Positions 42,934-54,222 of a DNA stretch of 64,000 nucleotides are shown in pieces; position 1 is the stretch's first letter; each line of letters starts with the position of its first letter. The stretch covers positions 372,001 through 436,000 of the forward strand of contig JAGPXD010000006.1 of assembly GCA_020746995.1 (NCBI GenBank). Reading direction: 5' to 3'. The position numbers were made by a program, and so were the translations under genes. Source of the DNA: Plectosphaerella cucumerina (lineage: Eukaryota > Ascomycota > Sordariomycetes > Glomerellales > Plectosphaerellaceae). The notes below the pieces were generated by a model that was not told the origin of the DNA, searched no databases, and saw nothing but the letters and a program-made list of their open reading frames with translations.

Positions 42934-44974
42934 ATGTCTGCAGAAAGAAAGACCACAGAGGTCATCCAGACCCAGCGGTCCACCGACGGCGACAGCGACT
43001 CTCGGGACGACATCGAAGCCGGCAAGCCCACCCTCACCGACGAGGAGCTCGCCAACCGCATCCGCGAGGAATACCTCAGCAGACAAGCCGAGGAACGTCT
43101 AGCCGCCAACATCGACGCGCCCCCGTCCAACAACCTCAGCAGCCTCTGGCGAAAGAACAAGCAAGACCGCAGCCCAGACAAGATCGCCACCCAACCCTCC
43201 GTCTTCGACGACCACAAGCTGGGACCCTTCTTCTACCCTGGCGACAAGTACGAGAATCGCCATCGTTTCGACCCGTCGTTCCGATGGACGTGGGGCGAGG
43301 AGCTTCCGCTCATCAGACGTATTGACTGGCGCATCATGGTCTGGGCGTGTGTCGCGTTCTTCTCGCTTGACTTACACCGGAAGAATATCGGGCAGGCGAA
43401 TACGGATAACTTTCTGGATGATTTGGGGATGAACACGAATGATTATAATACGGGGACGACGATTTTTCGCTTTTGCTTTCTTGTGTCTGAGTTGCCCAGC
43501 CAGCTCATCAGCAAGAAGCTGGGCCCGTGAGTCTTCATCTTTCTCCTTGAATAGTTGTGCTTGCTGACGAGTCTAGTGACCGATGGATCCCGATGTGCAT
43601 CGTGGGCTGGAGCATTGTCGGTGGTGCTCAGTTCTTCCTGCGGAACGCAACAGGCTTCTTCGCGACCAGGGCATTGCTGGGTTTCCTCATGGGCGGCTTC
43701 ATCCCTGATGTGATCTTGGTGAGCGCCCAGCCCCTCTTCCAGCAAAGCGTGACATCTCTAACCCTCAAAGTACCTCTCCTACTTCTACAAAGGCACAGAA
43801 CTCCCCTTCCGCCTTGCCCTCTTCTGGATGGCCAACCGCTCAACCGACATCATCTCCCCCCTCCTCGCCTACGGCATCCTCCGCCTCCGCGGGGTGGGGG
43901 GCTACGAGGGCTGGCGCTGGCTATTCCTCCTCGAGTCCATCATCACGCTCCTCATTGGCGTCTGGAGCTGGTTCAGGATGGTGCCTTCCCCGACTCAGAC
44001 GAAGAAGCCCTGGCGTAAGAACGGCTGGTTCACCGAGCACGAGGAGAAGATCATCGTTAACAGGATCCTTCGCGATGACCCTTCCAAGAGCGACATGCAT
44101 AATCGACAAGCCATCACGTGGAAGATGCTGTGGGAGTCCATCTGCGACTATGATTTGTGGCCGATTTGTGAGCCTTGCACCTCCTGAGTGGTTTGAATAG
44201 ACATTAGACTGACCGAGGCAGACCTCATCGGGCTTACATTCAGCATGCCCGCGAGCCCCGTCAACCAGTACCTCACCCTGACACTGAGGGCCCTCGGATT
44301 TGACACCTTTGACTCGAACCTACTCTCGATTCCCACTCAAGTCTGGACAATCATCAACATGCTCATCTTCACCTGGATCTGTGCGTACACCCTAATGTTC
44401 ACCATCCTCCTTGACATTACTGACTCTCCCAGCTGAGCGAATCAACCACCGGGCCCTTCTCGGCGTCAGCGTCCAGGTCTGGCTCCTCCCCTGCGTCATT
44501 GCCCTCGCCGTTCTCCCCTCCGGCTCCAGCAGGTGGTCGACCTACGCCCTGGTCACCGTCCTCCTCGCTTACCCAACGCCGCACCCCATGCAAGTCGGCT
44601 GGTGCTCGCGCAACTCCAACACCGTTCGTACCAGAACCGTATCCGCGGCTCTGTACAAGTATGTAACGCTTCCTCGTCAGTCAAAGGTATGCAATGCTGA
44701 CCTGCCCAGTATGATCGTCCAGGTCAACGGGATCATCTCGGCAAACATCTACCGCCAGGATGACAGGCCCGAGTACCGTCGCGGCAACCGCATCCTCGTT
44801 GCCATCGCCAGCTATAACATCATTCTCTACGTCGGTGTCTGGTGGTTCTACCGGTGGAAGAACCAGAGACGTCAGGCCAAGTGGAGCAGCAAGACGGAGG
44901 AGGAGAAGCAGGACTACTATGCCAACACGACGGACAAAGGTAGCAAGCGGCTGGACTTCCGGTTTGCCTACTAG
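42934..44974 (+). CDS. MFS permease, anion:cation symporter (DAL5-like)
   Basis: Proton-coupled importer of an organic anion or vitamin-like solute at the plasma membrane. Six exons: 42934-43526, 43577-43718, 43771-44167, 44222-44380, 44433-44658 and 44710-44974, encoding 593 aa. All five introns are 50-54 nt with GT-AG ends. A long acidic, hydrophilic N-terminus of about 130 residues precedes the first helix (RIMVWACVAFFSLD). About 12 helices follow with a central loop near the end of exon 3. The end TDKGSKRLDFRFAY is the typical tail of the allantoate/nicotinate/alternative-sulfate transporter group. The exact substrate cannot be told; allantoate, nicotinate, pantothenate or sulfonates are all possible. 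Confidence 0.9.
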
Positions 44975-45307
44975 GTGGCTAGGGCCATGTATGTGGCAGC
45001 TTGGTTTGTAACGGCCGGACTGTAGCAGGATAGGAGGCTCGCCAGATCACCCTCGGCGAGATTAGGACACGGCATACTCCAAAATATCACAGACACTCAT
45101 GAATTTAAAGTTGCTTGAATGACCCTGATGGAAAATCCAATTCGATACCTAGGTGTCGTTAAAAGTCTGGCAAGATAGCCACAATCATCAACTCCTCCAA
45201 GACCCAACCCCAGTCCTCCGATGTGCATTCTCCCAGGCCCAAGAGGCGGAGGACAAGACCAATGTGCTCCCTCAGGCAGGCCATACTGAGGGCTCGTCAT
45301 GCATGTT
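44975..45307. other. Convergent 3' intergenic region
   Basis: 333 bp between the permease and the glycine-rich gene stops. It should hold both 3' untranslated regions. No gene seen. Confidence 0.5.
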
Positions 45308-46720
45308 TCAAGCCCGGAGCTTGCGAGCAGCCCTGGCAGCACGGTAGGAGACTCCTCCGCCACCGCCGCCAGATCCCTTGCCGCCGCCACCACCACCACC
45401 ACCACCACCACCACCACCACCACCGGTGCTCTTGCCGCCTCCGTTGCTTGGGTACGAAGGGGCACCGCCGCCGCCACCGGTGCTCTTGCCCTGGCCACCT
45501 CCGTTGCTCGGGTAGTTGGGAGCACCACCACCACCACCGCCGCTGCCGCCGGTGCTCTTTCCTTGACCACCATCGTTGCTGGGGTAAGAGGGAGAGCCGC
45601 TGCCTCCTCCACCGCCAGTGCTCTTGCCGCCGCCACCACCGGTGCTCTTCCCGCCTCCGTTGCTGGGATAGTTGGGGGCACCACCACCGCCACCACCGCC
45701 AGTACTCTTGCCGCCGCCGCCTCCATTGCTGGGGTAAGAAGGAGTGCCGCCGCCGTTGCCGGTTCCCTTGCCGTTGCCGCCGGTGCTGTTACCTCCACCG
45801 GGGATGGTGGGGTATGGAGTGTCCCCGTCGGTACCATCTCCTTCGTCAGCACCCTCATCAGTGCCGTCATCGACGCCCTCGTCGGTGCCATCATCGACAG
45901 ATTCATCGTCGGCAGAGCCATCATCGACAGCTGTATCGTCGGAAGTACCGTCGTCGGTGCCATCGCCATAGTCGACACCGGTCTCTTGACGTTTGTCGTT
46001 GGCTTTGCCGCCGGCGCCTCCGCCGAGAAGACCGTCGAGTATGCCGCTGAGGTCTCCGGCACCGCCGGCGCCCCCGAGGAGGTCACCAAGACCGCCTCCA
46101 GCACCGCCGCCGAGCAGATCACCAAGGCCGCCTCCAGCGCCCCCAGCACCCCCGGCATCTCCGGCGCCGCCACCGAGGAGGTCTTCAAGGCCGCCGCCTC
46201 CAAGAAGGTCGTCGAGGCTGCCACCTCCGAGGAGGTCACCGAGGCCACCCCCAGCGCCGCCGGCATCTCCTCCTGCACCGCCGGCACCGCCGCCTAGGAT
46301 GTCTCCAAGATTGCCGCCACCGCCGAGAAGGTCGCCGAGGCCGCCTCCAGCACCTCCGCCAAGAAGGTCGCCAAGTCCTCCTCTTCCTGCTCCTCCTCCG
46401 CCGCCGCCGCCGAGAAGCTGCGCCAAAAGTCAGTGTGGCCCCTGAAATCAGGGGTCAAGTTCGCTTACTCCGTCAGCTATACCGCCAGCGCCTCCTCCAC
46501 CTTGAGCTTTGCCGCGACCGCGGGCAACTAGAATCAGGTCAGTCTCAACAAGCATATGGAATTGGCTGTGTGTCAGGCAAGCAGAAGAAAGCTCACCAAT
46601 TGCGCTGCCCTTCTGGCCCGAGGCAGCCATGTCGTCAGAACGAACGTTGCGAGCGGGGGAAGCCGTGGTGTCGGTGGCGAGCATCATCACCGACAGGATG
46701 AGGGCGCCGCTAGTCTTCAT
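45308..46720 (-). CDS. Secreted glycine-rich tandem-repeat protein
   Basis: No family recognised. Exons on the minus strand: 46720-46597, 46527-46469 and 46417-45308, encoding 430 aa. Introns are 69 and 51 nt. A signal peptide covers about residues 1-21 (MKTSGALILSVMMLATD...). Four zones follow: (1) imperfect repeats of LGDLLGGG with Ala/Gly spacers, about nine units; (2) a dibasic KR, a possible Kex2 site; (3) an acidic Asp/Thr/Glu block; (4) five YPSN(G/D)GG and six KSTGG motifs separated by poly-Gly, a 15-Gly run, and a basic tail with RAARAARKLRA. Such layout suggests a structural, adhesive or self-assembling wall protein. A 332-codon frame on the opposite strand is a by-product of the GC-rich repeats. 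Confidence 0.75.
45385..45424. repeat. CAC trinucleotide microsatellite (poly-Gly coding)
   Basis: A run of about 13 CAC units on the plus strand, read as GGT glycine codons in the glycine-rich gene. Such runs change length by slippage, so the poly-Gly segment is likely variable between isolates. Confidence 0.8.
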
Positions 46721-47863
46721 GATGAGCTTTGTCGTTGACGATGTTGCAGAAGTAAGACGAAGTGAAGAGATTTGAGGTGATTGGAAGAAACGAAAGTGTT
46801 TTTGGTGTTTTTGAACGATTGGAAACGGGAAGAGCTATCCCAGTGGTGAGCGAAAGGCAGTGAGTGTGAAGCGAATGGTGGATGGTGGTGATGAGAAGCT
46901 GATAATTTCTGGGCGTCAACCTGTGTTATATAGACGCGGAACTGCCATGAGAACAGACGGCGATGTGGTGCAGTAGCTGTCGATGGCCTCATGTTCCTCG
47001 TATGCCTCGACCATCACGGCCGTGCCATGTTCTTCCCTCGAGAAAAGCTCTACAACAAGGCCCCAGCTCCTTGCGGCGGCGGCATCAGAAAAACCGGCGC
47101 GTCTGGCACACGGGCTCTGTACTGCACTTTCGCAGGCGACGCGAGGCTGATGAGGCGACCAGCTGTGCGTAGCTGGAAGCCGGCGTCGCAGCCTTCCGAA
47201 CCGGGAACTTCTCGAGAGAAAACAAACAAGAAGAATACGAGAACCGTACGTACGCAGGGTCACTGCGCCCTGACGCTGTCGTCTCAAGAAGGCATCGGGC
47301 GAGATGCAGCGTCCGTGTCCTCTGAGGGTTCCCCGCGCGATCCCCGCGGACAAAGCTTGGGATGAAACGTTAGTAGATCCCGCGTCGGTTCATATGCTGC
47401 AAATCGGTCGGGCAATCATATATGACATCTCGCTTTGCTCTTTTGAGCACCAAGGGCTGGCATGGGAGTGTTTATGGTAGTGAGTGGCACAGGTATGATG
47501 AAACGCGCGAGTTGGTGCTAAGACGAGGAGTTGGCGAGAAAAGGGAAGCTCAAGTGACAGCGGGATGTAGGCAACAGGAGGTTCCAGTCCGGCCCTCCCT
47601 CTTGCAAGTGATGGATCATGTATACATCAGCAGTACCTACTAGGTGTTTAGTAGGTAGTCATCACCAATCCTACAACTCAACCGAGTCTCAGCGTATCTC
47701 GAGCCGTGAAACCAGACCATCCCAGATCACCTCTGCCAGTGTAAGAGCAGACGAAAGATATTGGACAATGTTTCGCAACCCACACGAGCGGTTTGACAAG
47801 TACGTCTTATTACGAAATGTCGGTGAGGCAGGCAAGGTCGGTACTATGGCACTGGGGGTGTGA
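46721..47863. other. Intergenic upstream of the glycine-rich gene
   Basis: About 1.1 kb. A TATA-like TATATAA on the minus strand near 46926-46932 lies about 205 nt before the glycine-rich gene's ATG. No gene recognised in the rest. Confidence 0.45.
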
Positions 47864-48661
47864 TCACCGCAGGCAGCCGGCCTTCACATTGGCCGAAGCC
47901 CTCAGGCTCAGGGTAGCGGCGGTCCTCTCTTCCTCATCCTCCTCGTAGAATGTCTTGATAACATCCCTAACCTCCTTACTAAGGGCGCTGTTGGGATCGG
48001 CGAGGGTAGGGTACAGCTCCAGCATGCGGTCCCACTGGATCTCGACCCAGGTCTGACCATCGAGCAGCCCCGTGCCGACCCTGGTCCTCCAAGTGACGCT
48101 GCGGACCTTGTCCTTGAGATATTCCAGGACATCTGTGCTAATCTTTGCACGGAAGTGCATGACGATGAAGCCCATGATGAGATTGAGGTCATCGACGCGC
48201 TGCTCGTAGGCGACGCCGGTGGACTTTGCGCGGGCAATGGTGAGCTTGACCGTATCGGTCATGGCGGAGCGGAGGCCTCTGTCGGACTTGACTCCCGGGA
48301 CGATGCGGCCGTACTGCTTCGTCCAAGTGCCGACCTTTGCGGCGAGGGCCTCGGTGACGTAGACGGCCACGTCGGCAGTGATGATGTAGTCGGGGGGCAG
48401 GTTGTAGTAGGACGGGTTCTCGCTGGCGGTGCCGGTCTGAACAAAGTTGACAAACTCGTTGATGGTACAGCGCTTGGAGGAGCGGGTTGAGCCGATGCAG
48501 CCGGCGCCGACGTGGCCCTTGCCGGGGCCGAAGACCTGGCCGTCAAAGTCGTGCAGGACGTAGGCGTAGAGGTGGTCGAGGGCCTCCTCGACAGTGGACG
48601 CCAGGGCAGGGAGGCCAAGGGTCAGCAGAGGCAGGGCCACGAGGGTGTTGAAGAGCTTCAT
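47864..48661 (-). CDS. Small secreted orphan protein
   Basis: Single exon, 265 aa, family not recognised. A signal peptide covers residues 1-21 (MKLFNTLVALPLLTLGLPALA). The mature part of about 244 residues is mostly helical by composition, with few Cys: CIGSTRSSKRC near residues 55-64 may form a disulfide, and one more Cys lies at the very end (CLR). It contains several Trp and Tyr. No membrane segment follows the signal. It is divergent from the GH71 fusion gene and shares the region between 48662 and 49795 with it. It might be an effector, a cargo or a protective partner of the neighbour, but this is only positional. Confidence 0.65.
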   Translation of the reverse strand: MKLFNTLVALPLLTLGLPALASTVEEALDHLYAYVLHDFDGQVFGPGKGHVGAGCIGSTRSSKRCTINEFVNFVQTGTASENPSYYNLPPDYIITADVAVYVTEALAAKVGTWTKQYGRIVPGVKSDRGLRSAMTDTVKLTIARAKSTGVAYEQRVDDLNLIMGFIVMHFRAKISTDVLEYLKDKVRSVTWRTRVGTGLLDGQTWVEIQWDRMLELYPTLADPNSALSKEVRDVIKTFYEEDEEERTAATLSLRASANVKAGCLR

Positions 48662-49795
48662 GGCGGGGGCTGAATTGTGTTAGCCAAACAGTCTTTGAAA
48701 GAGATGAGGGTGATGAGAGGTCTGTCTACCTCTTCCGCTGCTGCTGCTACAAGTACTGCTGCTACCGAGATGTGCTGAGGGACAAGTCGAGACGCACCCG
48801 GGGTAGAAAGGGACGAGGGAGAAGGCAGAGTGAAGTAATGAAGACGCCTGGCAAGGCGACTGATCACCCAAAGGTCGTAACCAAAGAGGGGTCTCCAGCC
48901 GCCCCGGCCGGACGAGGCCGACAGATTAGCCTGGCCAGAAGGGATGGGACTTCTTCCTGCATCCTCTTAGATGAAGGGCCGATATCGAGTGGGCACGGAG
49001 ATGACCTTGAGGAACCCCTCTGGCCCCTCTGGCCGGGTTTTCTCATGCTTTGATATGTCGAGTTACGAGGAATAGGGACTTTGTCGCGTGACCATGCTGG
49101 GGTTGGAGAGACTTGGGGGAACCAGATCCTCCAGCGGCTATACAATGAACAAGGTTGAAAAGCTTTCAGGGCGGCTAATCGCAGATGGGACTTTGGGGAC
49201 CATGGGGGGGGAATGGGACTTTTGTAGCCCTAAACTTGCCCCCATGTCACCGTTGAAATGCGCTACTTGAATCGACCTCCCTAACTGAGCCAAGATTCCG
49301 AGGAGCTGTCCACCCGCCCCCTGTACCGACGGGATGCTGAGAAGGTTCTGACCCGGCCGTAGATCCTTGTCGACACAAACGGGTACTGCGCGGGGACTTT
49401 GGGGGCCGAATGATCATGGGGGTTGAAGGGCAAAGAGCTCAGGGGGGGGGGGGGGGGGGGGGGGGGCATCCCGGACCACAACCAGGACCACCTTATCACC
49501 GTCGGAACGGCCGATGGTTTGCTTCGTTTACGAGGTGGATCATGGATCATGAGTTCCTAGCGGGCGTATTACCCTTGAACTTGGGGACTTTTGTCCACGG
49601 GGCCGAAAGAGGGTCTGCGATTCAGTATCCATGGTCGGAAAAGGTGCTCCCATGTGCTCTCATCTGTAAAGTCTGTAATGTAAAAGACGTAGAGCCCTCG
49701 ACTCCAGAAACCTCGAGTCATCACCTCGACTACAGCTCGACAGCTTGCCAGTGCCATTGACCTCAGTCGACAGCCAGTGCGGCAACAAGACGGCC
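48662..49795. other. Divergent region, secreted orphan / GH71 fusion
   Basis: About 1.1 kb of shared upstream DNA. It includes the 25-nt poly-G tract at 49442-49466 and G-rich stretches, about 330 nt before the GH71 start. No gene recognised. Confidence 0.5.
49442..49466 (+). repeat. Poly-G tract, 25 nt
   Basis: Twenty-five consecutive G on the plus strand, interrupted by nothing. Such a tract can fold into a G-quadruplex and is slippage-prone. Its exact length in the assembly may be unreliable. Confidence 0.9.
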
Positions 49796-52700
49796 ATGAG
49801 ATTTCCCTTCACCATCGCAGCCCTCGTGCTGTCGCTATGCGCCCAGGTCTCGGCCAAGGCGGCCTTTGCCCACTTCATGGTCAGTCCCGAGTATCGCCTT
49901 GCCCTCCAAGGACACATCACTAACATTGACCAGATGGGCAACACGGCTGAATTCACCTCCACAGACTGGCGCAAGGAGATGCTCGACGCCATGGCCGCCG
50001 GCATCGACGGCTTCGCCCTCAACATGGCTTACAACGAGGACACCACCAAGAACCAGATGGACAGCGCCTTCGGTGCCGCCTCCACCCTCGGCTTCAAGCT
50101 CATCTTCTCCCTCGACTACGCCGGCAACGGTCCCTGGCCAAAGGCCGACGTCATCAGCCTCATCAGCAAATGGGGACCGAACTCTGCCTACTTCAAGCAC
50201 GGCGGCTCCCAGCCTCTCGTCTCGACGTTCGAGGGACCCGACCAGTCCGAGGACTGGAAGGACATCAAGAGCGCCACGGGGTGCTTCTTCATGCCCAGCT
50301 GGTCCTCCCTGGGAGCCATGCGCGCCCTCCAGAAGAACACGGCCGACGGCCTCTTCAACTGGGCCGCCTGGCCAACCGGCCGCCTCCAAATGGACACCTA
50401 CACTGATGCCTCGTACATCATGTTCCTCGGCCAAAAGTTCGGCGGCGAGGCAAACGCCCGCGGCCGCTACATGATGCCCGTCTCCCCCTGGTTCTACACC
50501 AATCTGCCCCAGTACAACAAGAACTGGATCTGGCCGAGCAGCGACCTCTGGTACACCCGCTGGCAGCAGGTCCTCGACGTCGACCCCGAATACATCCAGA
50601 TCATCAGCTGGAATGACTACGGAGAGTCTCACTACATCGGCGGCGTCCGTCAGTCGCCCCCCTTCGAGCACCCCGGAAACCTGTACGACTACGTCGAGCA
50701 CATGACCCATGACGGTTGGAGAAAGACCCTCCCCGCTTGGATTAACCTCTGGAAGAAGGGCACCACCACCGTGGCCAAGGAGGAGGTCGTCATGTGGTAT
50801 CTCCTCCACGAAGCCGGCGGCTGCAACGACGCCGACACCACCCTCAACACGGCCACCCATATCCAGCTCGAGTCCCCCGCCAACGGCATCTCTGGTGCCG
50901 GGAATGTCTTTTTCGACGCCGTGCTGACCGGCCCGGCCGATGTCGTCGTCAAGTTCAATGGCCGCACTGAGAAGGCCTACTTCACACACGGGCCCCAGAG
51001 CGGCGCCGGTGTCTACCACGGCCGCCAGTTCATCGAGCGCGACGGCGGTTACCAGGGCCCCGTCACCATTGAGCTGAGCCGCAATGGCCGCGTCTTCCTC
51101 TCCCTCGTCGGCATGCCCATCGGCGGTTGTGGCCCCAACGGCTACCGCAACTACAATCCCTGGGTCGGCAGCTCGGCCTCCCCCGACTCGGTCTCTGCCG
51201 TCACCTCATCCCCCAACATGTCCAACCAGGTGTGCACCGAAGGCTGGGGCGCCGGGCCCATCGACGGTCTCTGCAGGATGACTTGTAGCATGGGCTACTG
51301 TCCTCTTGGTGGTACGTCCAGTCCCCCCACCCCTCGGGGGTCCTCCTATCTAGCAGCCAGCTGACCTTCATCGTACCCAGCTTGCGTCTGTACCGCGCGC
51401 GGCACCCTCAGCAAGATCCCAGAGGACAAGTTCCCCAAGGGCTACTCCAAGGGCGACCCCAACGTTCAGGGCCTATGTAGCTTCATCTACACAAAGGGCT
51501 TCTTCTTCCCTGAGATGTGCTCGACCACGCCCATGCCCATCGTCGAGCCCGAGGTCTCTCCCTTCTTGGCCACCGTCTGTCGCGAGGGCCGAGCCAAGGA
51601 CTCGAGCGACCTTGCCACCAGAGACCTCTGTGCGCACACCTGCAAGTACGGCCACTGTAAGCCTCCCTTTCCCCAGTCATGTTCTTGCTTCCTCTGCTGA
51701 TTCTTTTGTCAGGCCCCATCAAGGTCTGCATCTGCACCCAGACGGGCACGCTCAAGGAGATCCAGTCCGAGCACACCATACGCCCTGGCGTCAGGGGCTT
51801 CGCCAACATGGACGTCATCAACCGTCACTCGGGCCACATCGCCATCAACAACATGTGCGCCTTTGCTTGTCCCTACGGCTTCTGTCCAGAGTCCGCTTGC
51901 AGGATCTACGCCCCCAACGACGGGTCCGACGGCTCAGCCGCTGAACCTTACGTCCCGGCCGTCGACCCCCCCTTGCCCCCCGGCTTCTGCCCCCCAAGGC
52001 GTACAAAGACTTTGAGGCTATCTATGACGACCTCGACAACATCGCCGAGCACTGCGGCCCCCAGTACGTCCTCGACGTCGTCGAGGCCCTCTTCGCCAAG
52101 ATCAACAAACGATACAATGAGATCATGAAGGACGACTACGCAAAGTACTTTGACTATTACTCGACGTATCTCTACAAGCAGACCTGGACGCTCCTCAAGG
52201 AATTCATGCTGCGCCAGAGCGATCGATACTTCACATGCGAGATCATGGAGGAGATCTTCTGCTGCCCCGGCTGCGAGTTCAAGGGCTACGACTGCCGCTA
52301 CTGCCAGCGCGGCGACGACGTCTGCGCGACCGGGCCCTGGGTCAACGGCGACCTCCCGTCAAAGTTTGAGAAGAAGCGCCAGCCCTGTCCGCCGCAGTAT
52401 CAGGAGCGCGGCCACGGTGAAGACGCGAGGCAGTCCATCTACTGGACCCTGCGCAAGGAGGCCGAGGAAGACTTTTACACCGACCTCGAGCTGGCCACGA
52501 GCGTCAACAAGACGTACGTCTCGTGGGTGGAGCGGGCCGCCGTCGAGGACGTCCCGGCCACGTGCATCCCGCGGCCCCCCGCCGTCATGTCCGAAAAGTG
52601 CCTCGCGCAGAACCACTGGTTCAACGCCCCCTCCCTCAGGGGCTTTACCAAAGACGAGGTCATCGACCCCTCGATCGCCCTCGGCCAGGCCTTGAAGAAT

Positions 52701-53270
52701 GTCGAAGATGTGAGGGTCAAGATCCGGGCCAGGCAGTGGGAGATGATGACGGGCACCTACACCGACGTGGCCGAGGAGACCGACCTTGTCAATGCCGTCA
52801 TTCTGCCGGCGTTGATGCTCGACAGGGCGCTCAAGCAGCTGGAGGAGGTCGCCAAGATCGGCAAAGACCTTGTCGAGGACGAGATCAAGACCCTCGTGAC
52901 CAACTTGCTGGGCGCCTTCTTCACCCTGCTGAGCATGGGAGGCAGCGTGGTCCCGGGCACCCTCATGAGCATAGCTAGGGCACAGCTGAGCCGCGCCCTC
53001 ATCATCATCGGCGAGACCGGCAACTTTGGGCTCGGCCTCGAAGGCGTCATCTCGGACCCCGACAGTGCAGTCTGGTTCGTCATCAGCACTGTCATGAGCA
53101 CTGAGGCCATCATCAACACCAAGATAACCGTCGTGGCCTCCAGAGTGCGCGCCCGTTTCGGACCCGCGGTCACTCCGGAGCTCGTGGCACGGTGGATGCC
53201 CGAGTTCAAGTTCATCGACGCGATCTTGGAACGGGGCCCCTTTTCCAAATGCTATTGGGAGGGGCTGTGA
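49796..53270 (+). CDS. GH71 alpha-1,3-glucanase fused to Cys-rich modules and class V chitinase-like tail (apparent frameshift)
   Basis: Secreted hydrolase of alpha-1,3-glucan (mutanase). Exons 49796-51311, 51381-51656 and 51713-53270, with introns of 69 and 56 nt. A signal peptide (about residues 1-20) precedes the GH71 domain to about residue 420, with the signature WNDYGES (272-278). Three or more cysteine-rich modules of the form CxxxCxYGxCPxxxCxC follow (about 500-680). The rest of the protein is helical with a cysteine cluster (CCPGCEFKGYDC), and it ends in a hydrophobic stretch including IGETGNFGLGLEGVISDP, which matches the pattern of the C-terminal tail of killer-toxin-like class V chitinases. 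The frame breaks at a C6 run (51990-51995): one extra C would join both parts into about 1116 aa. A 52-nt intron with a weak donor ending at 52003 is the less likely alternative. Sequencing error, a real mutation, or an odd intron cannot be separated here. Confidence 0.75.
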
Positions 53271-53286
53271 TGCGGTTTGCACCTAG

Positions 53287-53675
53287 TCATCTACACACCC
53301 GCGTAAAAGATCGGGCGGCGAGGAAGGTCTTTCGGAAGTGCGCAAGGTGGAGGAACGGGTCGAGAACTGAGACGTCGTGGCCACCGCCGCCGAGGGTGAT
53401 GCCGAGGATGAAGCAGATGGCGACGACGTAGAAGAAGGCCTGTCGAGTCAGTACAATCTTCAGGAGTTTGGATTGCACCTCGTGCTTCTGAAGAGACTAA
53501 CTTGACCAGCAAAGTAGAAGTAGTCCTCAGTGTGAAAGGAGGAACCGATGATCCGGCGGGCGAAGCAGCGCATGATGGTCCATGTCATCATCAGGACTAT
53601 CGTTACGGAGGCTGCAACGACGAGACCGATGCCGTCGGGCGTTAGGGGTGGGAAGGATTGCGTTATCTTGGCTGA
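53287..53675 (-). pseudogene. Truncated Pth11-like receptor fragment
   Basis: The minus strand reads two joined exons, 53675-53502 and 53439-53287, with a GT-AG intron (donor GTTAGT) between. The product has one membrane helix (GLVVAASVTIVLMM), the loop RCFARRIIGSSF then TEDY, and a second helix (AFFYVVAICFILGITLGGGG). This is the first quarter of fungal Pth11/rhodopsin-type receptors. It stops after HFRKTF plus 12 residues, so five membrane helices are missing. The 5' side has no clean start: the in-frame ATG is followed at once by TAG, unless an earlier exon was spliced in. I call it a relic. Confidence 0.55.
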
Positions 53676-54222
53676 CTACATTCGTGCGTTGATGGCGAGG
53701 AGTGGCATCTCGGGAAGCTGTGCTGGCAAGTAGAATGCTCAAGCTGAGATGGGAGTCAACGAGGAAAGGGGTGCCTCAAGTGAAATCAAGACATGACCTC
53801 CGTCTAGGTAGTCTTCCCTCCCGTCCCGTCTCTCGCAAGGAGCAAGTTCCCCAAGATTTCGCCTCTTCTCCCATATTTGATGTTGGTGATTCGGGGAGGT
53901 AAAGTCAGAACCCATGTCCGCCAAGAGCCTGTTGGTTCTGGTCAGACCATCGCGGGATACTCACCCCCTGCTCCCCGAGACCAACGGCCAACATCGCCGC
54001 ATCGGATAGATCCTCCGTTCCCGTTACCCCATGCTCATCCTTGGAGATACCCACCCCGCGTGCTGCCTTGACTTGCTGTGCCGCATCGTTAGTCCGGGCC
54101 ATCTCCGCCGGTCCAGGGGTTCGTCAATAAATGCCCAGTCATCTGCTGTTTCTCGGGTTTCGAAATTTCCCAGGCTTCGATTGTCACATGGCTCTCTCTC
54201 CTGGCCACCTCATACCGTTACA
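53676..54222. other. Intergenic before the GMC gene
   Basis: About 550 bp with no recognised feature apart from the possible lost 5' end of the receptor fragment. Confidence 0.45.

Noticed and set aside
45299..46297. 332-codon plus-strand frame opposite the glycine-rich gene
   Set aside because: It has no signal or start context and its poly-Thr and Ala/Ser runs mirror the Gly repeats. The minus strand has a signal peptide and proper introns.
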